The notes under the pieces are model-generated. The model saw nothing but the letters and a program-made list of their open reading frames with translations. It was not told where the DNA came from and ran no database searches. From Streptomyces melanogenes (GTDB lineage Bacteria; Actinomycetota; Actinomycetes; Streptomycetales; Streptomycetaceae), in NCBI RefSeq assembly GCF_014649795.1, contig NZ_BMTS01000004.1:1-64000 (forward strand): a stretch of DNA of 64,000 nt, given 5' to 3'. Below are positions 1 to 9,300 of this stretch, one piece after another. A program made the translations under genes and the position numbers. Numbering within the stretch: the stretch's first letter is position 1; each line of letters opens with the position of its first letter.

Positions 1-108
1 GTCCAGCACGTCATTGCCTGGTCGCTATGGCGCAGAAGAAGCCAGGCCCAAGCCCGGATCAGCCACTACAAACGCAGAGGACATCACGGAGTGTCGTTGC
101 AGTACTAG
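1..108 (+). CDS. Transposase C-terminal fragment (IS701/IS4-like), cut by window edge
   Basis: Reading from base 1 in frame gives 35 residues ending in a TAG at 106-108. The run AWSLWRRRSQAQARISHYKRRG resembles the basic, Trp/Arg-rich tail of IS701/IS4-type DDE transposases common in Streptomyces. The catalytic domain lies outside the window, so I cannot tell whether the copy is complete upstream. The match is from memory of such tails only. It fits the clustering of mobile-element debris over the first 1.5 kb. Confidence 0.5.
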   Translation, partial: VQHVIAWSLWRRRSQAQARISHYKRRGHHGVSLQY

Positions 109-500
109 TTGACACTGCGTGAGCTGTGGCGCGTTGGGTTGGAGTCTGGCCGTGACGAGGTGAGGCTCCTGGTTTTCGTGCTGGTGTTCTGCATGCACCC
201 GCACCATGTCTGAGAGGTCTCCTGAACCCGACGGCGTGAACTGAACACCCGCTGGCTAAGGCTTGGTTGGTTCCAGCTGCCTGCTCGTGCTCGTACATCT
301 GCGCAAGAACGAGACCTCACTCAGGTAGGGGCCGGGTTCGGTGTGTCCACCACGGCCGCTGGACGGTACATCTGCGAAACTGTGGGGCCTGACGGAGTAC
401 GCGCCCGCCAGGTGTAGAGATGTGAAGGTTTCGACTCCACAGGTCGCGGACGGGACAGACGGACCGTTGTGGCTACGGGCGAAGCACGGCGCTATGAGCA
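109..500. other. No recognisable gene
   Basis: Between the transposase tail and the IS5-type remnant I see no frame with a convincing start, Shine-Dalgarno site or recognisable protein. Composition is less GC-rich than the core regions. It is probably IS flank or degraded accessory DNA. Confidence 0.5.
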
Positions 501-530
501 GCTGCGGACATGTTTGGCCATGTCCGCTGC
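501..530. other. Stem-loop
   Basis: GCGGACATG and CATGTCCGC form a perfect 9-bp stem (504-512 and 519-527) around a 6-base loop. Two more base pairs extend it beyond one mismatch. It lies between two transposase remnants. It could be a transcription terminator or a structural end of an element; nothing decides which. Confidence 0.45.
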
Positions 531-654
531 CAACGACCTGTCCCCGCGCAAATCGGACTTCAGCTGGGACTCAACCGACCAACGGATGGGCCCAAGGCTT
601 GTCCCGTAAAGATCTTCGGGCGACCGTGATTGGCTGCAGCCCGCTCTGCTCGCC

Positions 655-1424
655 TGTTGGCCAGGGGCGAGGTTGTGCAGGCGGGCGATTCCACTCATCG
701 CGTGATGGACGCCGTCGTCCTTCAAGCGGCAGTCGCGGAGGATCTTCCAGGTCTTCATGCGGGCGAAGGCGTGCTCGACACGGGCGCGGACCTGGCGGTG
801 GGAGGCGTTGTGCTCTTCCTTCCAGGTAGGCAGTTCGTTCTGCCCGCGCTCGCGGCGGTGCGGGGTGATCAGGGCGGTGCCGCGGTAGCCGCCGTCGGCG
901 ATCACGGTTGTGCGGTCGGCGGCGTCCTTGGCTCCGGACAGTGCTCACGCTTTGCAGTCGTTGCGGTTTCCGGGTAACGGTCGGCCGACCACGACGACGA
1001 GTCGGGTGTCGGCGTCGATGACGACCTGGTGGTTGGTGGAGTAGCGATAGTTCTTCGAATGCTCGGCCACCGTGTGGTTGCGGGTGGGGACCAGGGTTCC
1101 GTCCACAATGAGCACGGTGCTCTTGCGGAACCGGCTGCGGGGCTTGAGCGCGAGCAGAGGGTCGGGGTGGCTGATGATGCGGTCAGCCGCGGACTTTGAG
1201 ACGCCGAACAGTGGTGCGAGCTGTCGCGGCGTCAAGTTGGTGCGCCGGTAAGCCGTGACCAGCAGCACCCGGTTCTCCAGCGGCAGGCTCCACGGCCGGC
1301 CTCTTCGGACCGCGTCAGCTCCTTCGTGCCGCAGCTGTGCCACCAGCGTGCCGAAACGGCGGGGGCTCAACCCGGTGAACGGGACTGTTCAGGACGGCTG
1401 CGACGCCGTGATCACACCAGTCAC
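655..1424 (-). pseudogene. IS5-family transposase pseudogene (two in-frame TGA codons)
   Basis: The reconstructed frame runs from GTG at 1424 (GAGG at a suitable distance upstream) and encodes the Streptomyces IS5-type DDE transposase of about 255 residues. Visible landmarks are the N-terminal VTGVITASQPS, the HTH stretch RQLAPLFGVSKSAADRII, the DDE block IVDGTLVPTRNH, IDADTRLVVVVGRPLPGNRNDCKA, then VIADGGYRGT and the C-terminal ARVEHAFARMKTWKILRDCRL. The frame is interrupted by TGA at 1391-1389 (codon 12) and again at 947-945 (codon 160). As I remember the family, relatives carry Trp at both positions. Near the end, HNLAP replaces the usual HNLAL, consistent with an inserted C, so the native stop is also lost. 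The element is a non-autonomous relic. Its exact termini were not found. Confidence 0.85.
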
Positions 1425-1473
1425 GGCGGGAGCCTCACACGGATCCCCCAGGTGCCAGGGTTTAGTCGAGTAC

Positions 1474-2001
1474 CTATCCTGCCCAGATTTCTGGCCCCTG
1501 CTTGACGATGACGAGTCCATGAGCTTGGTCGGATGGCCAGAGATCTACCTGATACAGGAAGTGGTCACCGGGGCCCCTATTGGTGTCGCACGGTGGTGGT
1601 CCGGTTGGAACGTAGGAGACCCGGACCCGTAGCAGTCCAGCGGGAACAGGCAGGCTCGGCCCGTCGGTGGCATCGGTCCCAGGGCTGGACATGGTGAGCT
1701 GCCCAGTTGGGGCGTCGAGGTCGGTTTCCACGATGTGCTCGGCCGTCGGGTCCGTCGTCGGCGCGCAGGCGTGAACGGTGATCGACGACTCGACCATGTC
1801 GTCCCGGGCTGTACCGACGGAGATCGAGTGCGGTTCAACGCCGATGCGATGGACGTAGACCGCTTCGTTCGTCCAGCCGGCGGGTGCCAGGTCAGGGTCC
1901 GTCGCGTGTTCGGCGATCCACGCGCCATAGGGGTCAAGGTCCTGGACATAGAACTGCCCGTGATCGGCGTCGATCATGAATCTCAGTGAAGCATCGGCCA
2001 C
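1474..2001 (-). CDS. Conserved hypothetical protein, 175 aa
   Basis: Acidic cytosolic-looking protein with no signal peptide or membrane segment. It begins GTG at 2001 with no clear Shine-Dalgarno. An internal ATG at 1977 (MIDADHGQFYVQD) is an equally plausible start and opens a well-formed sequence. The protein has the look of small actinobacterial proteins of unknown function that sit next to toxin loci, and an immunity or accessory role for the RHS locus is possible. I recognise no catalytic motif. It is separated from the other downstream RHS genes by about 260 bases and abuts the IS5 remnant, so it may be leftover accessory cargo. Confidence 0.55.
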   Translation of the reverse strand: MADASLRFMIDADHGQFYVQDLDPYGAWIAEHATDPDLAPAGWTNEAVYVHRIGVEPHSISVGTARDDMVESSITVHACAPTTDPTAEHIVETDLDAPTGQLTMSSPGTDATDGPSLPVPAGLLRVRVSYVPTGPPPCDTNRGPGDHFLYQVDLWPSDQAHGLVIVKQGPEIWAG

Positions 2002-2262
2002 TAGAACAGACTATCGAGGCTGATGGCGGCTGCTGAGGCGAGTGCTGCCAACTGGTCAGCCCGAGGCAGACCCGGGAGCAGGAGCAGCCTCCTGCAGTAT
2101 CACCACTTCGACCGCCCAGCCGGTCACGAGCTCCAGGAGCGACACCAGACGTATTCGCGGAACAGCCCTTAGTCAGGGCGCTCCAATTCCCGCCGCCGAC
2201 AGAGCTATCTGGCTGAGGAGGACCGCAGTAGCGTCAAGCGCCGGGTGGGCGAGGTGCATGGC

Positions 2263-2748
2263 TTAAATCCAACGCACTATCCCCGTGGTCACACGCCATG
2301 CCTTCCTGCGCCAGGAAGCCTCGGCAATCCATTCTCGATCCTTGTCGATGCTTAACCGTGTAACACCTGCTGCGCCGCTGCTATTATCGGCAGGAATTAG
2401 ATACCCGCACGCGATACGCCAGCCCACCCGCGCGAGCGATATTCCAAGCAGCTTCGCAGCTTCGCGTTGAGAGACCCACTCATCATCTGAGCAAGATACA
2501 GGAGGGTTGCTCCAATTCTTCATTACCCGCGGATACGACCGCTCAGTCACTATGCTTCGACCCCACTTCGATCCAAGTGATTTCGCACACGGGAATTCCG
2601 TGAGGCGCCGAGAAATGAGAGCGGGTCCCTGCCTTCCGTCTGGTCGATTAAGCTGGAAGGTAGGGGATGCCGTTGGAACAACCAGTCCTTCATTGTTCTT
2701 TCGATTTGCAGTGTCGCCAAATCGGCCTTTGGTCTTCGGTTGGAGCAC
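2263..2748 (-). CDS. Small helix-turn-helix protein downstream of the RHS toxin
   Basis: The frame opens with GTG at 2748, sharing one base with the TAG stop of the preceding gene, so translation may be coupled. The C-terminal half (DEWVSQREAAKLLGISLARVGWRIACGYL followed by VTRLSIDKDREWIAE) looks like an excisionase/MerR-type winged helix-turn-helix. The N-terminal 74 residues are low-complexity and unconvincing, so translation may really begin at ATG 2526 (MKNWSNPP). GC and codon use are clearly lower than in the core genes, as is common for exchangeable tips of polymorphic toxin loci. The function, perhaps local regulation, is unknown. Confidence 0.5.
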   Translation of the reverse strand: MLQPKTKGRFGDTANRKNNEGLVVPTASPTFQLNRPDGRQGPALISRRLTEFPCAKSLGSKWGRSIVTERSYPRVMKNWSNPPVSCSDDEWVSQREAAKLLGISLARVGWRIACGYLIPADNSSGAAGVTRLSIDKDREWIAEASWRRKAWRVTTGIVRWI

Positions 2749-3302
2749 TAGAAGCCATCAATCAATGGGTTTCGGAAGAATTGATCCAGCCCCGCCATTT
2801 CAAATATGGAGATCGCGGCTAAAGCGTGAAGATTTCCATCTTCGACAGTCCAGCCCCCCTTGGACTTAAAGGCAAGGCGTCGCGCGTCTGGCATATCCTC
2901 CAATTGGGCGCCCCAGAAATTCCCTCGAAACTCCATGTCGTTCGCCTCGGGGAATGAGAATTTCACAAATCGACGCTTGGGGGAGACTGCTCGCCCAGCT
3001 GTAAGGCGACAAGGTGCACCACGGACCACGCCATCTACACCTGATCGAATTTGCCTACTCAAGGAATGGTGTGGTGCGGATAGGCCGTAGAACTCGCATA
3101 GCGCTTCCCCGTCGAGCGAAATCCTCCAGTCTTCAAGAGTCCCTCCGGTCGCCGACCGTGAGGGGGATTTCGTCGATGCCGAACGCGTCACAGATACGCG
3201 GCCGAGCGGAGTCTCCGCGTACGCGCACTCGCTCCCATCCGTGATGGGGGAAATCCAGGCGACAGGGGAAACCTGAAGCTTTCGCTCAAATGAAAATCTC
3301 AT
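2748..3302 (-). CDS. Candidate immunity protein for the RHS toxin
   Basis: The gene encodes 184 residues starting MRFSFERKLQ. ATG at 3302 is preceded by AAGGTGGGAAG, which favours it over an upstream in-frame codon at 3365. It is the first gene after the RHS stop codon on the same strand, the standard position for the cognate immunity gene of a polymorphic toxin. It has no signal peptide or obvious membrane segment. Its Phe/Trp-rich middle (EFRGNFWGAQLEDMPDARRLAF) is typical of small globular immunity proteins but matches no family I can name. GC is lower than the surroundings. The role is inferred from position only. Confidence 0.55.
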   Translation of the reverse strand: MRFSFERKLQVSPVAWISPITDGSECAYAETPLGRVSVTRSASTKSPSRSATGGTLEDWRISLDGEALCEFYGLSAPHHSLSRQIRSGVDGVVRGAPCRLTAGRAVSPKRRFVKFSFPEANDMEFRGNFWGAQLEDMPDARRLAFKSKGGWTVEDGNLHALAAISIFEMAGLDQFFRNPLIDGF

Positions 3303-3325
3303 CCACTTCCCACCTTGATTGCTCT

Positions 3326-3370
3326 GAGGTGTGGGCTGCGGCCGGTTGCACTGGCCGGAGCCCACACCTC
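3326..3370 (-). terminator. Strong hairpin between RHS gene and candidate immunity gene
   Basis: GAGGTGTGGGCT (3326-3337) pairs perfectly with AGCCCACACCTC (3359-3370). Inside is one mismatch and a further 5-bp stem (39-43 with 53-57 of the 3300s). The hairpin falls 22 bases after the RHS stop and 23 bases before the next start. It could terminate or attenuate RHS transcription. Confidence 0.6.
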
Positions 3371-3392
3371 GTCTACATGAGTCACGATCAGG

Positions 3393-6300
3393 CTATCTCC
3401 GCCTGAGCCTATTCCAGGCCTGTCCGAAGTAGTACGTTGCTGGTCCCTGCCCTGTCAGTGCCCTGAAGGCTCCTTGGAATCCTCCTCGAACGCTGTTACT
3501 TGCCAGGTAGCCAACACTTTCGGGCCCTGTGGTCTTATGGCCGAAAGCTTTGTCTACAGCTAGGTTCGCTGGCGTTGCAGTCAAAGAACCGATCACCGCG
3601 CCAGCGATTACCACGCATGCTAGACCTGCCGTTCCTGCACACGCTGCACCGGCTGCGATCCCTGCGATGAAACCTGAGCCAACACCGATGGCGAATTGGG
3701 TCAAATTCCTCGCTCCTATCGCCTGCGCTGCGTCCGCGACACCAGAAACAACCTTTCCTCCGCTACTGTCCCAGGCGTCGCTGAAGTGACCCTTCATCAA
3801 GCTGCCGAAGATGCCGTCCTTCTTGCGGCGCTCCGCTTCCGCCTTCTTGCGCGCTGCTTCGGCTGCGGCTCGTTCCTTGGCTCGGGCGGCGTTGCCGCGG
3901 TGGCTGCCGTCCCAGCTCTTGCAGTCCGGGTCGTGGTGGCACGCGCGTTGCATGCGCTGCTTGTAGCGGACGTAGTCGGGGGCCAACGTGCCGCCGCGCC
4001 CGTGGGTGATCATCTCGTAGTTCTTGCCGTAGCCGGTCGGCCGCGTGCCGCCGTGGGTGCAGGTGTACTGGCCGCTTGCGCATTCCTCCAGTCGCTCACC
4101 GGTCGGGTCGGAGAAGGTGACCGGGTTGTTGTTGCTGTAGGCGTAGGCGTTGTGCTGGCGCGGGTCATCGGTGATCAGCAGGGGATCGACCGAGATGAAC
4201 CTGCCCAGTGCCGCATCGTACTCGCGGGCGCCGAGATGGGTCAGTCCGGTGGGGTCGGTGGTGCCGCCGACGAATCCTCGTGTGCCGGGGAAGGCTCCGG
4301 CTTGGGTGGATCGGTCCTGGCCGAAGGGGAGTTGCTTGCGTCGGGTGATGGCGAGCGAGCCGACGGCCACTGCGGTCAGGGCGGTGCCCTGGCGGTCGGA
4401 GAAGAGGTAGGAGATGTCGGAGCCGGTGCGGACGGCGACGGTTTCGCTGTTGTGGGTGTAGTAGCGGGTGCCGGCCTTGGACCCGTCCGTGTTGAGCTTG
4501 AGCTCGTTGCCCGCGGGGAGGGTGAGGGTGCTGGTGCCGTCGGCGTTCTTGGCGATCAGCCGGTCGTCGTCGGCGTCGTAAAGGTAGCTGGTGGTCTTGC
4601 CTGCTTCTGTGAGCGTGGCCAAGTGTCCCTCGGCGTCCCAGGTGAGGTTCTGGGTGTCGGATCCGATCTTCCGCTGGGTGGTGTTGCCCGCCTTGTCGTA
4701 GGCGAAGGTGCTGGTCTGGCCGTCGTGCGTGCCGCCCTTGACGTCGGCCTGCTGCACGGCGTGCGGAAGACCTGTCTTGGCGGCCGGCTGCGTGTACGTG
4801 GTGACGGCGTCAGAGCCCGCCTGCGTCCCGGTTCCGTGCTCGGTCAGCTTGGTGCGGTTGCCGATCGCGTCGTAGCCGTAGGTCTGCCAGTAGGCGTCCG
4901 GACCACCGACCGTGCCCGACGAGGGCGCTGCGGTGCAGTCCGCGGTGGCCGTCCAAGCCTCGGTGAGACGCCCCAGAGCGTCGGAGGTGAAGCATTGGGT
5001 GTCTGTGCTCTTCGCGGTGTCCTGGCCGCTGGCGGTGGTGATGCCCGTGACGTTGCCCGACGGGTCGTAGTTGTACGAGGTGTCGTCGATGCGCTGAGGC
5101 GCGAGGTCGCGGTCGGTGGTCTGTCGCATCATGCGGCCGGTGAACTCGTCGTAGGCCTGGCTCTTGTAGACCTTCTTGCCCACGTCGCCGAACTCGGTGC
5201 GCACCGGACGCGAGTACACGTCGTAGGTGGTGTTGGCGGCGAGGACCACGCCTGCCCGGCTGGTGCGGATGGGCAGGTCGTCGCTGTTGTAGTTGGTCGT
5301 CACGCGCTCGGAGGGGATGTCGCCGATCGCGGGGTGAAGCGTCCAGTCCGGCAGGCCCGTCTGGTTGTTGTAGCCGTACGTCCAGGTGTAGGAGCCCGCG
5401 AGGCCGCCGGCCGTCGTTGGGATGCTGACCGTCGTGGACGTCGGCTGGTAGCTGTCGGTGAATCCGCCGTTGGCGGTGGTGTATTCGGCGCCGCCGACGT
5501 AGCGGGTGCTGCTGGTCAACTGCCCCTTTGCAACCGTGTCGTAGGTCCATGTCGCCAGAGTGGTCGCGCCCTGCTTCAGTTCAATCTTGCGGCCGAGCTT
5601 GTCGTAACCGCTGGTGAGCGTGACGCCGCGGGCGTCCGTGCTGCTCACGGCCCGGTCTGCCTTGTCGTACGAGACGGTGGACAAGCCCTTGTCCGGGTCA
5701 TCGGCTTTGATCTGCCGGCCGCGTGCGTCGAAGCTGAACGTCCACTCGTTTCCGGCGGGATCAGTGATCTTCTCCGGCTGGTCCTGCTTGCCGTAGGTGT
5801 AGGTGGTCGTCTGGGAGGCGGAGCGGTCTGCGTTGGTGTACTGGATGCGCTCGGTGGTACGGCCGAGAGCATCCGTGACCGTCGTGCCTGCAGTGCCGCC
5901 CAACGGCGGGATCACGGTGGTGCGATCGCCGTCGTAGGCGGTCTTGGTGCGCCACTGCTCGTCGCCGAACTTGACCGCGATCGCGTCGGTCACACGCCCG
6001 GTTCCGTCGTAGAGATTCTGGGTTGCTGCGGGAACAGTGTTGTCCGCTGCGGCCACCAGGGTCGTCGAGGGGGCGCCCGAGGTGTAGTAGGCGGAGTACG
6101 TCTTCCTCGTCCAGCCGCGGGTGTCGTACAGGGTCTCCGTGACGATCCTGTCCTGGGTACCTGTGGCGGGCGACTGGGTCTCACGCTGGCGCAGGAGGCC
6201 GTCGTAGATCGTGTACGACGCGGCGTAACTTCCGTCGCGCTTGAGCGTCTTGGACGTCACCGAGCTCGGCATGGTCTGGGAGATGTTGTAGCTGTACTGC

Positions 6301-9300
6301 GCGGACGGCTGGGTGGCGTGAGCGGCCTTGGCCCAGCCGGGCTTCCACACGTTCAGCACCCGTCCGAGGCCGTCGTAGGTGACGTCGGTCCGCTTGCCGT
6401 TGGGGTCGACGGTCCCGGTGGTGACGCCGCGTGCCGGGTCGTGCTCGGTGGTCGTGGTGTGGCCGAGCGCGTTGGTGTCGGTGCTCGATGTGGGCGCTTC
6501 GCCGGTCTTCGGGGTGTAGGCGGTGGTGGTCGTGTTGCCGAGGGCGTCGGCTTCGGTCAGCACGCGGCCGTACTGGTCATAGGTTCGGGTCTTGGTGGTG
6601 AGGTAGCCGGTGCCGGTGTCGTCCTGCTCGTCCAGGCGGGTGACGTCGCCCGCGGTGGGCGCGGCGGTGAGCGAGCCGGCGCCGTCGTAGAAGTTCCGCT
6701 TGGTGGCGATCAGGTCGTCGGGCAGGGACGGCGTGGTGTCACAGGCGACGGCGACGGTCTGGGTTTCGGCGATGAGGTCGAGGATGTTCGCCGATGTGTT
6801 CTTCGCGTAGGTAGTGGTCGTGCATTCCTCATCGCCGCTCTTGGTGGTGTCGCCGAGCCGCGATTCGGTCAGGATCTGGCCGTTGCCGTCGAAGGTCCGA
6901 TCGGTCTCGGTGGTGCGCCAGCCCGAGCCCACCAGGGTGCGGGACTTCTCCGAACCGGCGGCGGTGACGTACGCCTTCATCGCCGACAGGCCGGTTCGGG
7001 CCTGCGTGGCGGTCGCGGCGGAATGCCACGGAGCGTAGGCCGTGGTGGAGAGCAGCTTGCCGCCGTCACCGTTGAACGTGGCCTCCTCCCGGGCCATGCC
7101 GGCGAAGGCCGGATGGTCGGTGGCCGCGACGCCCTCGTGATCCTTGACGTCTGCACCGTCGATGCCGCGGAAGTAGCGGTACTCCCGCAGTGTCCTGGCG
7201 TCCGAGCCGGCACCGTTGCGGACCTGGACGCGCCCGTAGCCGCGGCGGCTGCCGTAGGTGAGGTACTTGGACTTGGTGAACTCGTCCTCGTCCTTGCCCC
7301 AGGACACGCCGTCGAGGTACGCGTAGTCGGTTTCCTTGGCGGGCGCGCCGCCGGTGTTGTCCTGCTCGAGCACCTGGGTGGCGACGTAGGAGTGGAACCA
7401 GTCTAGGTACGGCTCGTAGTTGTCGCCGGGGGAATCCGGCGGTGACCACATGACCGGGTAGCAGCGTCTGGCGTTGGACGAGGGGCTCGGTACGTCCCCT
7501 GCCTTGCAGTCGGCGGCGGAGTACGTGATGCCGATGGTGCCGCCGGTCTCGGTGTCGATGCCGTAGACGCGGTAGCGGATCATCTGGGGCACCGGGTCGG
7601 CGTTGCCGCCGGTGGTCGCGCCTTCGACGCGGTTGGCGAGCGGCTGCCCCTTGAATGTGACGGGTGGCAGGGAGGCGTCGCCTGTGCCGGTGTGTCCAGT
7701 GCGGGTGATGGAGGCCAGCCACATCGCGCGTGTCGTGCCGTCGTTCGTGGCGGGGAACTGCTGGGTGAGCGCCCAGGAGTCGACAGGCTTGTAGGCGCCG
7801 CCGACCAGCACTGATGTGTCGATGGTGGTCAGGCGCATGCGTGTCCAGAAGGAGGGCGAGTACTTGTCCTTGCACTCGGTTCCCGTGGCGCAGTACTGGT
7901 CGAACGGGACGTCCGGCCAGTTGGGGGCATGGTTCTTGTCGAAGGTCGCGCAGTCGGTCAGGCACCGCTCGGAGACGCCGAACTCGGCCTTCGCCGCGGC
8001 CTTGCCGTAGAAGTCGCCGGCGCGCAGTCCGTATTCGATGCGCTTGAGGTAGCCGCCGCGGTCGTACGCAGTGGCCGTGGAGGCACCGGTGGTGGCGTTG
8101 ACGTTGCGCCCGTAGGAGTTGGCTTCTTTGGCCCAGTAGTACGTGATGGCATCGCCGTGCGGGTCGATGACGGCGTCCAGGTTCCACCGCCAGGCCTGCT
8201 GGCACCAGGAGTCCGCGAACGCAGCGGCGTGGCAGGGCTCGCCGGACTGGTTGCCGTACACCGGCACCGTCCACGTCGAGTTGGTCTCGTCCTTGCCGGC
8301 GGCCCAGCCGTTGGGGTGGTTGTACCCGAAGTAGTAGCGGGTCCCGTCGGGCGTGGTCACCCGCCAGTACTCGCCGTCGTTGTCCTTGTTGTTGATGGTG
8401 CTGCTGGTTAACTTCTCGATCTGCGTGCCGTCGTCGTTCTGCAGGTGCCATTCCCCGGTCGTGTCGTCCTTGACCAGGGTGTTGGTCTTGCCGCCGAGGT
8501 TGAGGACGGCGTTGTCCTTCTTCCAGCACAGGTCGCCGACCTTGGCGGTGGTGTTGCTGCCCGTGGTGTCGTCCACGCAGGAGACGTAGCGGCGCTCGAC
8601 ATACCCCGGATCGAGGGACCAGCCGTCGCCGATCCAGTTGGCCTGGTTGTTGGTGGCCGCGGTCCGGCCGTCGATCGACTGCGAGGAGTACGAGAGATCG
8701 AGGTCCGGCTCCAGGCCGCCCGGGACTTCCGGGACCTTGATGTCGTACGTCCAGGAGAAACCGCCGTTGTTGCCGCCCGCCGACCAGGACGCGGACGGCG
8801 CCAGCGAGGTCGCCTTGAAGTCACCGGAGGCTCCGGACGGGCCGGCCGTTGCCGCCAGCAGCACCGTGTCCTGTGCCGCCGAGAGGCCGGTGGCCGAGTG
8901 CAGGGCTGCGGGCGCCTTCGCCACAGGGGCTTGAGGGTTGGACGCGGTGCCGTCGGGTGCCGGTAGCTCGACGGAGGCAGTCAGCGTGGCGTCCGAGGTG
9001 TTGTTGGCGGTCTTCAGGACGCGTCCTGTGCCGCAGTTCTTCGCCACGGGAGTGACCAAAGCGCACCCGGGGAGCTGTCGCAGCGTCAGCCGAGATGCCC
9101 AGTCACCACCGTACGCATCTCGGAAACCGGAATAGTCGACCTGCACATCGACGTCGCCCTTCACGCCCTTGGTGGGGCGCACGGCCAGAACGACGCCATC
9201 GACGCCCAACTTCTCAGTGGTCGCACGGTCCAGGATCTGGACCTGAGCTTCTGCAAGGCTCCCTGCGGCCGCACCCCGGCTCAGCCGAGCCGGCAGCGAA

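Noticed and set aside
601..1385. GTCCCGT at 601-607 and its complement at 1379-1385 as terminal repeats of the IS5 element
   Set aside because: The reconstructed transposase extends to 1424, so the right copy lies inside the coding region; seven bases are also too few to mean much.
3696..7406. Long open frame of over 1,200 codons on the plus strand inside the RHS gene
   Set aside because: It lacks recognisable domains, shows Val/Gly/Arg-rich low-complexity sequence expected from the reverse complement of a GC-rich coding strand, and lies antisense to the clear RHS gene.
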